Below, piece after piece: positions 34,076 to 44,228 of a stretch of DNA of 64,000 nucleotides; position 1 is the stretch's first letter, and each line of letters begins with the position of its first letter. The stretch spans positions 118,431 to 182,430 of the forward strand of contig NZ_WNJO01000007.1 in assembly GCF_009720675.1 (NCBI RefSeq), given 5' to 3'. This DNA comes from Secundilactobacillus folii (GTDB taxonomy: Bacteria > Bacillota > Bacilli > Lactobacillales > Lactobacillaceae). The position numbers and the translations under genes were made by a program. The notes beneath the pieces were generated by a model. That model was given only the letters and a program-made list of their open reading frames with translations. It was not told the origin of the DNA and made no database searches.

Positions 34076-34269
34076 ATAAGCTATCTGACAAGTTAATATT
34101 CTAGCGGTTTTTGAAATTATTGTCAACTAGTATTCAAGAATTTATGATTTGATTTGCATGATTACCAATTATTAACGAATATTCTATCAGATGCGTTGAC
34201 TTTTGATAGAAAACCGTGTAGATTAATATATTGTGTTAGGAACATATAAATAAGTATCATTGATAACCT

Positions 34270-34342
34270 TGCCCGCTGGTCAAATTGGTTAAGACGTCGC
34301 CCTCTCAAGGCGGAGTTACGGGTTCGATCCCCGTGCGGGTGA
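34270..34342 (+). tRNA. tRNA-Glu (anticodon CTC)
   Basis: The cloverleaf has D arm GTCAAATTGGTTAAGAC, anticodon loop CTCTCAA (anticodon CTC for GAG) and T arm ACGGG-TTCGATC-CCCGT. The acceptor fits as TGCCCGC with GCGGGTG, ending in two G-U pairs at positions 1-72 and 2-71, which is unusual. A one-base shift of the ends is possible. Confidence 0.85.
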
Positions 34343-34361
34343 TATTTAAGAAAATCAAATT

Positions 34362-34399
34362 GCTCAAAGTACCGTTGTGACGGTGTTTTGGGCTTTTTA
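34362..34399 (+). terminator. Terminator of tRNA-Glu
   Basis: GCTCAAA-GTACCG pairs with CGGTG-TTTTGGGC and is followed by five Ts. Confidence 0.65.
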
Positions 34400-34424
34400 T
34401 TTATGAAATATGATGGAGGAACAA

Positions 34425-34937
34425 ATGATTTTTAGTATTGTTATTCTAATTATATTATTATTAGGCATTATTTCAGGATTTAGGCGGGGATTTGTTGGCG
34501 TGGTGATGTCATTACTTGCCTATATCATTGCTTGGATCGTGGCGGCTTTATTCAGCCAACCAGTGGCGAAATTTTTATTCCAGGCGTTTACTTCTAACCA
34601 CAACGTATTAGTGGTCGTTCCTCGATTATTATCTGGAATTGTCTTTTTTGTTCTCTTTAGTATCGCTTACGGCATTGTCCGCCGGATTGGCCGTGATATT
34701 AACATGGTCACTAAACTGCCCGTTATTCACTCTGTTAACGCGTTGCTCGGGGCGGCCATCAACTTGATTGTCCGTTATCTACTGATATTTCTAGTTCTAA
34801 ACGTCCTGATCCTTTTTCCTAGCGAATGGATCCAAGAGCAGTATCAAGCCTCTCCGGTGGCTCAAACCATGGTTAAAAAGACGCCGATCATGACCAAGAT
34901 ACTCCTGAGAGATTGGCAAGAAAAACAGGTTAATTAA
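34425..34937 (+). CDS. CvpA family membrane protein
   Basis: The 170-residue protein has four membrane helices and the CvpA-type start (ILLLGIISGFRRGFVGVVMSLLAYIIAWIVA). ATG 34425 follows GGAGGAAC; an upstream in-frame ATG overlaps that site. CvpA proteins were linked to colicin V production in E. coli and to envelope stress more broadly. In lactobacilli the role is unknown. The C-terminal part is basic and probably cytoplasmic. Confidence 0.85.
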   Translation: MIFSIVILIILLLGIISGFRRGFVGVVMSLLAYIIAWIVAALFSQPVAKFLFQAFTSNHNVLVVVPRLLSGIVFFVLFSIAYGIVRRIGRDINMVTKLPVIHSVNALLGAAINLIVRYLLIFLVLNVLILFPSEWIQEQYQASPVAQTMVKKTPIMTKILLRDWQEKQVN

Positions 34938-35016
34938 TCTTTAAATTCTGAGTTTCATGAATGTCATCGCCTACTTATCGAGTAAAATAGCGTCAGAAGA
35001 AAGGTAGGGGACACGC

Positions 35017-35223
35017 ATGATATCTCTGATTATTATCGGCATCATCGCCTTTTTTGGATTGCGACTCTTTTTCGGCCTGTTTGGCTGGCTGTTTCGAATC
35101 CTTGGCATCCTGATCATTGGCGGTCTGGTTTTCGCCTTTGCCTCATCGTTTATCGGTATCTTTATTGTGGTTGCCATAGTCCTATTTGGTAGTTGGCTAT
35201 TTGGCAGCTTTACTAATAGTTAA
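35017..35223 (+). CDS. Small hydrophobic membrane protein, 68 aa
   Basis: Almost the whole protein is hydrophobic and glycine- and phenylalanine-rich, with two predicted helices (about 2-24 and 28-60) and a short GSFTNS tail. ATG 35017 follows AAAGGTAGGGG. An overlapping frame on the other strand is judged a shadow. It follows the CvpA-like gene by 79 bases on the same strand. The family is not recognised. Confidence 0.65.
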   Translation: MISLIIIGIIAFFGLRLFFGLFGWLFRILGILIIGGLVFAFASSFIGIFIVVAIVLFGSWLFGSFTNS

Positions 35224-35312
35224 CGGGTTAATTAATTAAAATAAATTCAAGCGGGCAGATTGCTAAGTGACCAAGAAGATCAAAGCTATCAGCTGGTAAG
35301 ATTACTCGTAAC

Positions 35313-35368
35313 AAATAAACGCTTAGAGGCCGTTGTTAATCTCGACGAACTTCTAAGCGTTTATTTTT
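35313..35368. terminator. Bidirectional terminator
   Basis: A 17-bp stem (35313-35329 with 35350-35366, one mismatch) has A and T runs on either side. It lies between the 68-aa gene and the converging 109-aa gene. Confidence 0.8.
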
Positions 35369-35392
35369 CTTATTGCCTAATTTTGACGGAAT

Positions 35393-35722
35393 TTACTCAA
35401 ATGACAGATCCAACAAATAGAGTTGGTCGGTCTTCAAATGGCCGGTCGTGATCCAAACGTCTTGGTAGTCAGGCTTACTCTGTTTTGTAAGCTCATAAAA
35501 GCGGTTCAAAAGCTCACCATTTTCCCCAACAAAAGAGTCATCCATTAAGTTGACACTTAACCGGTTGCTAGGAAAATAAATATCTGGATCCGAAACTTTG
35601 ACGGAGTCTGGAATACCAATCGTCACAGAATTGGCGTACTCCCGGGGTTTAAATACGACGCGATCTGGGTGACGCTGCACGAAGGTCAAAACGTTATAAA
35701 TAGAATCAGAATTGCTGGCCAC
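35393..35722 (-). CDS. Hypothetical protein, 109 aa
   Basis: The soluble protein reads MASNSDSIYNVLTFVQRHPD and ends HLKTDQLYLLDLSFE. It is acidic, with no membrane segment or familiar motif. The start is a GTG at 35722 preceded by AGAGG. It is monocistronic, diverges from ilvE and ends at a shared terminator. I do not recognise the family. Confidence 0.6.
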   Translation of the reverse strand: MASNSDSIYNVLTFVQRHPDRVVFKPREYANSVTIGIPDSVKVSDPDIYFPSNRLSVNLMDDSFVGENGELLNRFYELTKQSKPDYQDVWITTGHLKTDQLYLLDLSFE

Positions 35723-35862
35723 GAAATTAACCTCTTTTCTTTCAAATGCATTGTTATTGTAGCAGATTACTCCCGGTTCGTCAGTAGAGAAGGTATCTAA
35801 TTGACCTGCACCAAGCCTCGCTGAAAACGTTCACTTGCCCGTTATTTCAGCAACTATTCACC

Positions 35863-35891
35863 TTGACAGTTTAATTAAATCAGACTACAAT
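35863..35891 (+). promoter_or_regulatory. ilvE promoter
   Basis: TTGACA at 35863-35868 and TACAAT at 35886-35891 are spaced by 17 bases, about 70 bases before the ilvE start. Confidence 0.7.
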
Positions 35892-35963
35892 TTTTAAAAA
35901 TCAATGAGTTGTACTATTATTTGCTTATTTAATTTTAATTTGAATAATTAAGGAGTGGTTTGA

Positions 35964-37001
35964 TTGGCAAAAGCACCAGCACCATCAGAGATTGACTGGC
36001 AGAATCTTGGCTTTAATTACATGGATCTGCCTTATCGGTTCTTGGCTCATTATCAAGATGGCAAGTGGGATGACGGTACGCTGACAGAGGATTCAACCTT
36101 GCACATTAACGAAGGTTCGCCCGCACTGCATTATGGGCAAGCAGACTTTGAAGGTCTCAAAGCTTACCGCACAAAAAGCGGTGAGATTCAGTTATTCCGA
36201 CCAGATCGAAACGCTGCGCGGATGCATAATAGTTGCGAACGTCTGTTGATGCCACCGTTTCCAGAAGACAAGTTTGTCGAGGCAGTCAAGGCGGTCGTCA
36301 AGGCCAACGCCGATTATGTACCACCGTATGGAACGGGCGGAACCCTGTAATTGCGGCCTTTAATGATCGGGGTCGGTGAAAATATTGGTGTTCATCCCGC
36401 TAAAGAATACCTGTTTACGATTTTTGCCATGCCGGTTGGCGCTTACTATAAGGGCGGTGTGAAGCCAACTAACTTCACCACTTCCTACTACGACCGAGCA
36501 GCGCCCCATGGTACCGGTCAGGCAAAGGTGGGCGGCAACTATGGGGGTAGTTTGCTTCCTGGCAGTCAGGCTCATCAAGCGGGCTTTTCAGACGTCATCT
36601 ACTTGGACCCGGCCACCCATACAAAAATTGAGGAAGCGGGGTCAGCTAACTTCTTTGGCATTACTAAGGATAATGAATTTGTGACCCCTAAGTCGGAATC
36701 GATCCTGCCAAGTATTACCAAGTATTCACTACTTTATTTAGCGGAACATAACCTTGGCATGAAGGCCGTTGAAGGTGACGTGTTCATCAATGATTTGGAT
36801 CGCTTTAGCGAAGCTGGTGCGATGGGGACTGCAGCGGTAATTGCCCCCATCGGCGGTATTGAGTATCAAGATCACTTGCACGTTTTCTACAGTGAAACGG
36901 AAGTGGGCCCGGTTACACAGAAGTTATATGATACGTTGACCGGCATCCAATTTGGTGACGTTGAGGCGCCAGCAGGCTGGATCCAAAAAGTTGAAATTTA
37001 A
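35964..37001 (+). pseudogene. ilvE: Branched-chain amino acid aminotransferase IlvE, internal stop codon
   Basis: One continuous frame of 345 codons encodes a fold-type IV BCAT, interrupted once by TAA at 36348-36350 in the position of the tyrosine of GTGGTL(Y)LRPLMIGVG. The 128-residue upstream piece has the N-terminal domain. The downstream piece holds the PLP-binding lysine (residue 188, in AKVGGNYGGSLLPG) and EEAGSANFFGI. The truncated product cannot bind PLP, so the gene is inactive unless the stop is read through or is a base-call error. The start is TTG 35964 after AAGGAG. BCAT links Leu, Ile and Val with their keto acids. Confidence 0.9.
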
Positions 37002-37008
37002 TTAAAAT

Positions 37009-37050
37009 GACCGGCAATGCCTGAGTAAAGTGGGGCAGTTGCCGGTCTTT
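37009..37050 (+). terminator. ilvE terminator
   Basis: GACCGGCAA (37009-37017) pairs with TTGCCGGTC (37039-37047) and is followed by Ts. Confidence 0.75.
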
Positions 37051-37087
37051 ATGTTATTCTTGAGAAAAGTAAATGGGAGCGGAGAAA

Positions 37088-38104
37088 ATGAGTTATGTTA
37101 AGACGGTAAATGCAGTGCGACGGTTGGTCAACGACGGCACGGTACCCGGAGTAAGTTATGCATTTATTGATGGTGAGAACGTGCAAGCTGGCCGTTATGG
37201 TGCCGAGGCGCTGGTTCCCGGCTACGAACCACTTAAGCCAAACCAACTTTATGACGTTGCCTCACTGACTAAAGTTGTTGGCACCACTAACGTTATTTTG
37301 CAGTTGGTGGCCGATGACAAGCTGCATTTTGATGATCAGATTAAAACTTTTTTGCCGCAGTGGCAAGATTCACGGGTGACCGTGCGCCATTTGATCACGC
37401 ACACTTCCGGAGTCACAGGGTACATTCCACACCGTGATAAACTGACCGCTACCGAATTAACGAACGCCTTATTGCAATTGCATGTTGGCGAAAATTTTGA
37501 AAAAAAGATGGTCTATTCTGACATCAACTTTATTTTCCTGGGTTGGATTGCTGAGAAAATTACCGGGGAACCGATTCAAAAACTGATTGCTGAGCGGATA
37601 CTTCGCCCTTTAGGCATGGTTGCTAGTACCTTTCAGCCACAGGATCCAAGCCAATGCGTGCCGACCGAAGTTTCACCCACTCGTGGCGTAATTCGCGGTG
37701 TCGTCCACGATCCTAAGGCGTTTGTTTTAAAGGAACGGTGCGGTTCCGCTGGCTTATTCAGTACTTTAGCTGATTTGGTGACCTTTGAACGTGCGATGCT
37801 GGCCGAAAAGGGGGTGCCAATTACTCCTGAACAGGTACAATCGCTACTATTGGATCAAACACCGCTGCACCATCAGTGGCGTTCCTTTGGCTGGGCGCTA
37901 CTACCAACTCAATTGCCAACCCCTCATCGTTGTATCTGGCATAGTGGCTACACAGGAACAGCGCTTGTCATGGACTTAAAAACGAAACAGGGAATGGTTT
38001 TTCTTTCTAACCGGGTACATCCTAAAGCACCCAACGAGGCCTTCTTAGAGCGGCGAAATGCTATTATCAATACTTATTTGGCAGAGAAAGCTGAAGTCAA
38101 ATAG
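37088..38104 (+). CDS. Beta-lactamase-related serine hydrolase
   Basis: The 338-residue protein has the class C / serine beta-lactamase-like fold: nucleophile motif SLTK (in YDVASLTKVVGT), the Tyr motif YSDINF, and the HxG-type third motif in WHSGYTGTALVMD. It lacks a signal peptide, so it is probably cytoplasmic. Such proteins are esterases, peptidases or amidases rather than true beta-lactamases. ATG 37088 follows GGGAGCGGAG; an earlier ATG at 37073 would lack a site. It is monocistronic. Confidence 0.88.
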   Translation: MSYVKTVNAVRRLVNDGTVPGVSYAFIDGENVQAGRYGAEALVPGYEPLKPNQLYDVASLTKVVGTTNVILQLVADDKLHFDDQIKTFLPQWQDSRVTVRHLITHTSGVTGYIPHRDKLTATELTNALLQLHVGENFEKKMVYSDINFIFLGWIAEKITGEPIQKLIAERILRPLGMVASTFQPQDPSQCVPTEVSPTRGVIRGVVHDPKAFVLKERCGSAGLFSTLADLVTFERAMLAEKGVPITPEQVQSLLLDQTPLHHQWRSFGWALLPTQLPTPHRCIWHSGYTGTALVMDLKTKQGMVFLSNRVHPKAPNEAFLERRNAIINTYLAEKAEVK

Positions 38105-38272
38105 CCTCCCCGGTCAGTTGACTAGTCTTCAAAAATTAATGATTATGGCTAAGATGTGAGACATTTCTTGATTTGAACCTTCAGGATTAATTTGCAGTTA
38201 TTTTCTAAGTTTCATTTTCTTTTATCAATATAATAGGCATATCAAAAGCCTGATTCTGACCATAAAACGATT

Positions 38273-38314
38273 AAAAAAGGAAATTTCCAGCATTCAGGAA
38301 ATTTCCTTTTTTGA
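38273..38314. terminator. Bidirectional terminator
   Basis: A 16-bp perfect stem (AAAAAAGGAAATTTCC with GGAAATTTCCTTTTTT) lies between the serine hydrolase and the converging gatD. Confidence 0.85.
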
Positions 38315-38380
38315 AGCTAAACGAGTTAAGTCACCCGCGTAGACTTTGAATTTTAACGATGTACATCAATGCTTATTGGT

Positions 38381-39085
38381 TTAAAACGTTGCGGCAATTG
38401 GCAGTTTTTCTTGCTTTGAAAGGTTTGCGTCTGGGTAACTGCGCTTTAAGGCTGCAATCAAGAGTCGCTTTGCTAAATTACCGTTGCGGGTCAAAATTGG
38501 GCCATGGAAGTATGAGCAGTAGACGTTTTTGTAAATCGCACCTTCAGTGCCATCTTCGCCATTATTACCCTTACCTTGAATGACGTTGCCCAGTGGCCGT
38601 TCGCCTTGACCGAGGAACGTACGACCCTGATGGTTTTCAAAACCGTGGTACGTTTCGCCTGTTTCCTCGTTTTTGATCACAATGTCGCCGATAAACCGGT
38701 TGTTATCCTGGGCTAGCGTGTAGTGGTCTAAAGCACCGATCCCAGGGATCTTTTCGCCCTTAGCATCAACGTAATAGTGGCCTAATAGCTGATAGCCACC
38801 ACAAATCGCCAGCATTGGCCCACCATCTTCAATGAAGGCAGTCAAAGCAGCTTTTTTATGCTGAATGTCTTTTGAAACGATCACCTGTTCAAAATCTTGC
38901 CCACCACCAAAAAATGCTAAATCGTATTTATCGGCATCAAATGGTTGGTCGAGACTGACGACTTCAGAGTTCAGCTGAACATCCATCTGTTTAGCGTAAT
39001 AGTTTAACGCTAAAATGTTACCGACATCACCATATGTGTTCATTAGGTCACCATAGAGGTGTGCCACATTTAATTCGTAGGTCAT
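38381..39085 (-). CDS. gatD: Lipid II isoglutaminyl synthase, glutaminase subunit GatD
   Basis: GatD supplies ammonia from glutamine to MurT, which amidates D-Glu of lipid II. The 234-residue class I glutaminase-like domain has the nucleophile Cys95 in [14 protein letters not shown] and the catalytic histidine in CSYFHGPIL. Its ATG overlaps the murT stop by four bases, so the two are coupled. Amidation is required for normal crosslinking and beta-lactam and lysozyme resistance in related bacteria. Confidence 0.94.
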   Translation of the reverse strand: MTYELNVAHLYGDLMNTYGDVGNILALNYYAKQMDVQLNSEVVSLDQPFDADKYDLAFFGGGQDFEQVIVSKDIQHKKAALTAFIEDGGPMLAICGGYQLLGHYYVDAKGEKIPGIGALDHYTLAQDNNRFIGDIVIKNEETGETYHGFENHQGRTFLGQGERPLGNVIQGKGNNGEDGTEGAIYKNVYCSYFHGPILTRNGNLAKRLLIAALKRSYPDANLSKQEKLPIAATF

Positions 39086-40431
39086 GCACCCATTCCCTCC
39101 TTGATATAGCCCTGGTCGGCTAATAATTTCCGTAATTGTAACACGGCCGTGTAAGTTGCCAAAACATAAACGTGCTTGGTTGGCAAATTCTTAATCTTTT
39201 CAACCACGTCTTTTAATTCTGGGACCACAGCGTGTTTTTCGTCAGGCACGCCAGCAACTTTCAGCCGGAAGGTGATATCCTTGTACCGCTCACCACCGGT
39301 AATAAATGCCGGAATGTTGAGCTTGGCTAATTTTTCGTAGTTGCCGTCCCAGATCCAGCTGGTATCGATACCGTCAGCATAATTGGCGTTCAGCAGTCCC
39401 ACAAAGGAGAATGGTTCTTTGTCGGTTGCAATCATATCCAGGACTTGATTGAGTCCCACGGGATTTTTAACCAGGATCAGCGTAACTTCCTTCCCGTCCA
39501 AATTGATGACTTCCTGACGACCAAAGACCTTCTTGTCTTCGCTAAAGGCAGTGTCGATCTCCGCTGGTGTTACGCCAAGAAAGCGGCCGACTGCGTAAGC
39601 AGCCAAAGCGTTATAGATATTATAGAGGCCGCCAATTTCAATTTTGACTGGGTGACCATCAATTTCAAACGTTGAACTAGTAGGGGTCAATTCGGATAAT
39701 TTGGTGACCGCGAACTTTAATTCCGGTCGTTGGAACCCGCAGTTGGGACAGAAATACTTACCTAAGTTACTGTAAGTGATGTAGCGATAGTGGAGGATGT
39801 GCTGGCAGTTGGGGCATAGCACGCCATCGGTATTTGGCTTAGCCTTTATATCACCTTCTGGTTGGTGCCGGAAACCGTAATAAATCACGGGGTTCGGTAG
39901 GTTCTTCGAGTGAAAAATCGGTGCGTCCCCGTTGGCAATGATCGTGGCTTCCGGTGCTAAGGCCACACCATCGATGATTTTTTGGTAGGTGGTGTAGATT
40001 TCGCCGTAACGGTCCATTTGATCACGAAAAATATTTGTGAAAACGAAGGCCTTTGGTTTAATGTACTTGGTGACCTTGATAACGTTAGCTTCGTCAACTT
40101 CCAAGACGGCTAGTGGTCGCGCCCCTTTGACCTTTGGAGCGCGTAGGAAGGTGGTCACGATTCCCTGTTCCATGTTTGAACCGGTTGGATTAGTTAGAAT
40201 ATGGTCATATTTTTGGTTTAGGACCCGCACCGTCAGTGCAGTTGTTAGGGTTTTGCCATTGGTACCGGTGATGACGATCACGTCGTAATTTTGACCTAGG
40301 TGTTTTAAAATATCGGGATCAATACGAGTGGTGATCTTGCCGGGCAGCGAGCTGCCGCCATTCATGAATGTATGCAGAAACCAGTATGAAGATCTACCTG
40401 CGAAGGCAGCTAAGTTGCTTCGAAAAGTCAT
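39082..40431 (-). CDS. murT: Lipid II isoglutaminyl synthase, Mur-ligase subunit MurT
   Basis: The 449-residue Mur-ligase-like protein has the ATP loop [12 protein letters not shown] and the central domain with EVDEANV. A Cys4 zinc ribbon ([12 protein letters not shown]...YFCPNCGF, about residues 205-232) is diagnostic of MurT and absent from MurC-F. It binds lipid II and ATP and forms the amide using GatD ammonia. It is the first gene of the leftward murT-gatD pair and diverges from tdk. Confidence 0.95.
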   Translation of the reverse strand: MTFRSNLAAFAGRSSYWFLHTFMNGGSSLPGKITTRIDPDILKHLGQNYDVIVITGTNGKTLTTALTVRVLNQKYDHILTNPTGSNMEQGIVTTFLRAPKVKGARPLAVLEVDEANVIKVTKYIKPKAFVFTNIFRDQMDRYGEIYTTYQKIIDGVALAPEATIIANGDAPIFHSKNLPNPVIYYGFRHQPEGDIKAKPNTDGVLCPNCQHILHYRYITYSNLGKYFCPNCGFQRPELKFAVTKLSELTPTSSTFEIDGHPVKIEIGGLYNIYNALAAYAVGRFLGVTPAEIDTAFSEDKKVFGRQEVINLDGKEVTLILVKNPVGLNQVLDMIATDKEPFSFVGLLNANYADGIDTSWIWDGNYEKLAKLNIPAFITGGERYKDITFRLKVAGVPDEKHAVVPELKDVVEKIKNLPTKHVYVLATYTAVLQLRKLLADQGYIKEGMGA

Positions 40432-40647
40432 TGTTTTCGCTCCTTGTCACGATTTTAAAGTGTGACGGTTTTTGTCGTTTGCACTAAACACATATTTTAC
40501 CATGTTTTCTCTTAATTTAGCGTTCAAACACACTGCATTTAACGAAAAATGCACTTTTACTGGAGAATATCTATGACCAAGGGTGAATTTTATAGTCAAA
40601 TCCGCTATAATAGATGAGAAATTCGCGAAGAGTGGAGACTGAGACCT

Positions 40648-41235
40648 TTGGCACAATTATTTTTTAAGTACGGGGCAATGAATAGTGGGAAAACAATTGA
40701 GATATTAAAGGTTGCCCACAATTACGAGGAACAAAACAAGCCGGTTATTATTATGACTAGCGGTACAGATAATCGGGACGGCGTTGGCTACGTCTCAAGT
40801 CGAATCGGCTTGAAGCGCGAGGCGATCCCGATTTTTAATGAGGATAATATTTTTGAACAGGTTGAGCGGATCAATCCCAAGGCCAATTGCGTGCTGATCG
40901 ATGAAGCTCAGTTTTTGACCAAGGCTCACGTTTTTCAGTTAGCTAAGATCGTGGACGAGCTCAAAATTCCAGTGATGACTTTCGGGCTGAAAAATGATTT
41001 TCGCAATGAGCTTTTTGAGGGCTCCAAATACCTGTTGTTATATGCGGACAAAATCGAAGAGATGAAGACTATCTGCTGGTTCTGCGCTAAAAAAGCAATC
41101 ATGAACCTTCGCTTTCATAATGGTAAGCCCGTTTATGAAGGTCAACAAATTCAAATCGGTGGCAACGAGTCTTACTATCCGGTTTGCCGTAAACATTATT
41201 ACCACCCACCGTTGGACATGCTGGACGAAGAATAG
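40648..41235 (+). CDS. tdk: Thymidine kinase
   Basis: The 195-residue type II kinase has the P loop GAMNSGKT, the catalytic-base motif LIDEAQFL and the lasso zinc site (CWFC and CRKH). It salvages thymidine to dTMP. The start is TTG 40648, placed by homology to the family N-terminus MAQLFFKYG and a GTGGAG site upstream. It opens the conserved tdk-prfA-prmC-sua5-glyA-upp block. Confidence 0.95.
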   Translation: MAQLFFKYGAMNSGKTIEILKVAHNYEEQNKPVIIMTSGTDNRDGVGYVSSRIGLKREAIPIFNEDNIFEQVERINPKANCVLIDEAQFLTKAHVFQLAKIVDELKIPVMTFGLKNDFRNELFEGSKYLLLYADKIEEMKTICWFCAKKAIMNLRFHNGKPVYEGQQIQIGGNESYYPVCRKHYYHPPLDMLDEE

Positions 41236-41245
41236 GAGAGTTAAA

Positions 41246-42328
41246 ATGGACGAAATGTTCGATAGATTACAAGCGGTGGTCGATCGTTATGACGAACTTA
41301 ACGAATTGATCAGTGATCCTGAAGTGATTGCTGATACCCGCCGCTTTATGGAATTATCAAAGGAAGAAGCTGACCTGCGCGACACGGTTGAAGCCTATCG
41401 TAAGTACCAAAAAGTAACTGGTCAAATCGATGAAGACAATGAGATGCTGCGTGAAAAATTGGATGATGACATGTCAGCCATGGTCAAAGACGAACTAAAA
41501 GAGCTGGAACCACAAAAAGCAAAGCTCGAAGATCAGATTCGGGTGCTTTTGCTGCCGAAGGATCCAAATGATGATAAGAACATTGTCATGGAAATTCACG
41601 GAGCTGCTGGCGGTGACGAAGCTAGTTTGTTTGCCGCTGACCTGTTTAATATGTATTCCCGTTACGCTGAAAAGCAGGGCTGGCAGGTTGAAGTGGTCGA
41701 CAAGAATGAAACTGAAGTTGGTGGTTTCAAAGAAATCGTCATGTTGATCAGCGGTGACAAAGTTTATTCAAAGCTGAAGTATGAAAGTGGGGCTCATCGG
41801 GTTCAGCGGGTACCGGTTACTGAATCAGCCGGTCGTTTGCACACCTCAACTGCAACCGTTGGGGTGATGCCTGAAGCTGAAGACGTGGACATTGACATCA
41901 ATCCGAAAGATATTCGAACGGATGTTTACCGATCATCTGGTGCTGGTGGGCAACACATTAATAAGACCAGTTCAGCGGTTCGGATGACCCATCTACCAAC
42001 CGGAATCGTGGTGGCGATGCAAGATGAACGATCGCAACAGCAAAACCGGGCTAAGGCGATGCAGATTCTGCGGGCACGGGTCTATAACTACTACCACGAA
42101 CAAGAAGAAAGTGCCTACGATGAAAAGCGGAAGTCAGCCGTTGGGACAGGGGACCGTTCAGAACGGATCCGAACCTATAATTATCCCCAAAACCGGGTAA
42201 CTGACCATCGAATTGGACTGACCTTAAATAAGCTTGATAAAATTATGAACGGCGATTTAGACGATATCATTGATGCGCTGATTCTTTACGATCAAACTCA
42301 AAAGATGGAGCAGCTTAACAATGGCTAA
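41246..42328 (+). CDS. prfA: Peptide chain release factor 1
   Basis: RF1 ends translation at UAA and UAG. The 360-residue protein has the stop-codon-reading tripeptide PVT in [14 protein letters not shown] and the peptidyl-hydrolase GGQ in [18 protein letters not shown] use ATG 41246, 11 bases after the tdk stop with GGAGAG ahead; the longer frame inside tdk is not homologous. It overlaps prmC, which methylates its GGQ glutamine. Confidence 0.97.
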   Translation: MDEMFDRLQAVVDRYDELNELISDPEVIADTRRFMELSKEEADLRDTVEAYRKYQKVTGQIDEDNEMLREKLDDDMSAMVKDELKELEPQKAKLEDQIRVLLLPKDPNDDKNIVMEIHGAAGGDEASLFAADLFNMYSRYAEKQGWQVEVVDKNETEVGGFKEIVMLISGDKVYSKLKYESGAHRVQRVPVTESAGRLHTSTATVGVMPEAEDVDIDINPKDIRTDVYRSSGAGGQHINKTSSAVRMTHLPTGIVVAMQDERSQQQNRAKAMQILRARVYNYYHEQEESAYDEKRKSAVGTGDRSERIRTYNYPQNRVTDHRIGLTLNKLDKIMNGDLDDIIDALILYDQTQKMEQLNNG

Positions 42329-43160
42329 ACGAACCTATTACGAAGCCCTAAAATGGGCTTCTTTGTTTATCCAGGACAATCATTTAGACCAGTCAGCGGC
42401 CAAGTATTTGCTGCAGGAGCTGGCTCATTTAGACCAGACACACCTGTTATTAAAGTACCGCGAGCCAATGTCAGACTTACTCTGGGATTGGTTTCAGGTT
42501 GCCATTCAGCAGTACGTAAATGGCCGACCACCACAGTATATTATTGGTGAAGCACCGTTTTATGGCGAGCAATTCACCGTTAACGAAAACGTACTGATTC
42601 CTAGACAAGAGACTGAGGAACTGGTGGAGTGGGTCTTACAGGAAAATGATGAACAGCTGCGCACAGTGCTCGATATCGGTACGGGCAGCGGTGCTATTGG
42701 GCTGACGCTAAAAAAGCAGCGGCCAAAGTGGCGGCTAACACTGACAGATCTATCGGTTAGCGCAATCGGTGTTGCTCGCGCTAACGCTCAGCAGCTGGGC
42801 GTCAAGGCGGAGTTACTTGAGGGTAATTTGCTGTTACCAGTCGCTGGCCGACACTTTGACGTGATGGTGAGCAATCCACCCTATATTTCAAGGGATGAAG
42901 TCGGTGAGATGGATGCCGATGTGGTTCAAAGTGAACCAGAGATGGCACTGTTTGCGGATCAGCATGGTTTAGCCATTTATCAGCAGTTAGCTGATCAGCT
43001 ACAGCAACGAGTTGCAACGGCCGATGCGCTGTATCTTGAAATTGGTTTTCAACAACGGTTGTCAGTGACACAGATTTTTCAGCAACATTTTCCATCCGCA
43101 GCCATTACGACTCGACAAGATATTGCTGGTCATGACCGGATGGTTCAAATTGTATTTTGA
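42321..43160 (+). CDS. prmC: Release factor glutamine methyltransferase PrmC
   Basis: PrmC methylates the GGQ glutamine of release factors using S-adenosylmethionine. The 279-residue protein has the SAM loop [13 protein letters not shown] and the substrate motif NPPYIS, preceded by the family N-terminal helical domain and [12 protein letters not shown]. It overlaps the end of prfA by eight bases, implying coupled translation with its substrate. Confidence 0.95.
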   Translation: MAKRTYYEALKWASLFIQDNHLDQSAAKYLLQELAHLDQTHLLLKYREPMSDLLWDWFQVAIQQYVNGRPPQYIIGEAPFYGEQFTVNENVLIPRQETEELVEWVLQENDEQLRTVLDIGTGSGAIGLTLKKQRPKWRLTLTDLSVSAIGVARANAQQLGVKAELLEGNLLLPVAGRHFDVMVSNPPYISRDEVGEMDADVVQSEPEMALFADQHGLAIYQQLADQLQQRVATADALYLEIGFQQRLSVTQIFQQHFPSAAITTRQDIAGHDRMVQIVF

Positions 43161-43180
43161 ATTAAATTGGAGGGTTCGTT

Positions 43181-44200
43181 ATGGAAACCAAAATATTTAA
43201 ACCTGATCAGGTCTCAGAAGCTGCGGAACTGATTAAGCAGGGACAACTGGTTGCATTTCCGACCGAAACCGTTTATGGACTCGGTGCCGATGCAACCAAC
43301 GAACAGGCGGCCGGAAACGTATATGCCGCCAAGGGTCGGCCAAGTGACAACCCGTTGATCGTGACCGTTTCTTCTATCGAGATGGTTGAACAATTTGCTC
43401 AACCTCTGACAGACCAGGTTAAACAGCTCATGACAAAATTTTGGCCGGGGTCGTTGACAATCGTTTTACCGTTGCAGCCCGGTAAGCTGTCCAAGACAGT
43501 TACTGGCGGGCTGGACACGGCAGCGTTTCGGATGCCAGCTAACCAAGTAACCCTGAAAATGATTGCCACTGCGGGAGTTCCAATCGTGGGACCTTCTGCT
43601 AATACCTCTGGAAAACCAAGTCCGACCTTGGCAAAACACGTTTATCACGATTTGAACGGTAAAATCGCTGGCATTTTGGATGACGGCCCAACTCAAGTTG
43701 GTGTTGAATCTACTATTATAGATATGTCAACAGCCGTGCCAACTATTCTTCGTCCTGGCGCAGTCACGGTCGAGCAGCTGGAAGCAGTGATCGGCGCTGT
43801 GAAAGCCGACCATCACCATGTCAAGGCAAACGAGATTCCAAAGGCCCCAGGAATGAAATACAAACATTACGCACCGAGTGCACAGGTGGAGATCGTTGAT
43901 CACGTAAATGATTTTCAGTCCGCCATGGATTGGGCGGGGCAACAAAGAGAAGCCGTAGGTGTCATGGCGACTGATGATGTGCTGGCCAACCTGCAGCTGC
44001 CTGCAAACGTGGAAGCCTTTTCCCTCGGGGCGGATGTTCAAAGTGCCACCCACCTACTCTTTGCCGGTTTACGTCATTTTGACCTGGAATCAGCGGTGAA
44101 AGTGATTTTTGCCGAGGGCTTTGCAAATGAAGGCCTGGGTGCAGCGTACATGAACAGGGTAGATAAGTCAGCCGGCGGAATGCATTTTACGAACGAATAA
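43181..44200 (+). CDS. L-threonylcarbamoyladenylate synthase (Sua5/YwlC)
   Basis: The enzyme makes threonylcarbamoyl-AMP from Thr, bicarbonate and ATP, the first step of the t6A37 modification of ANN-decoding tRNAs. The 339-residue protein has the YrdC/Sua5 catalytic domain (PTETVYGLGADA, AKGRPSDNPL, GPSANTSGKPSPT) plus the C-terminal Sua5 domain, so it is the long form. GGAGG lies eight bases before ATG 43181. It continues the housekeeping cluster. Confidence 0.94.
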   Translation: METKIFKPDQVSEAAELIKQGQLVAFPTETVYGLGADATNEQAAGNVYAAKGRPSDNPLIVTVSSIEMVEQFAQPLTDQVKQLMTKFWPGSLTIVLPLQPGKLSKTVTGGLDTAAFRMPANQVTLKMIATAGVPIVGPSANTSGKPSPTLAKHVYHDLNGKIAGILDDGPTQVGVESTIIDMSTAVPTILRPGAVTVEQLEAVIGAVKADHHHVKANEIPKAPGMKYKHYAPSAQVEIVDHVNDFQSAMDWAGQQREAVGVMATDDVLANLQLPANVEAFSLGADVQSATHLLFAGLRHFDLESAVKVIFAEGFANEGLGAAYMNRVDKSAGGMHFTNE

Positions 44201-44228
44201 TTACTATAATTAAATTTTGTTAGGATTT

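Noticed and set aside
34971..35177. 68-aa minus-strand ORF opposite the small membrane protein
   Set aside because: The sequence is a basic, Ile/Lys/Arg-rich complement of a hydrophobic protein; the plus-strand gene has the ribosome-binding site.
38104..38272. Possible short transcript from a TATAAT at 38229
   Set aside because: The -35 region is poor and the segment to the terminator shows no structure beyond the terminator itself.
41120..41245. N-terminal extension of prfA inside tdk
   Set aside because: The extension is the out-of-frame 3' end of tdk; ATG 41246 has its own ribosome-binding site and matches the family N-terminus.
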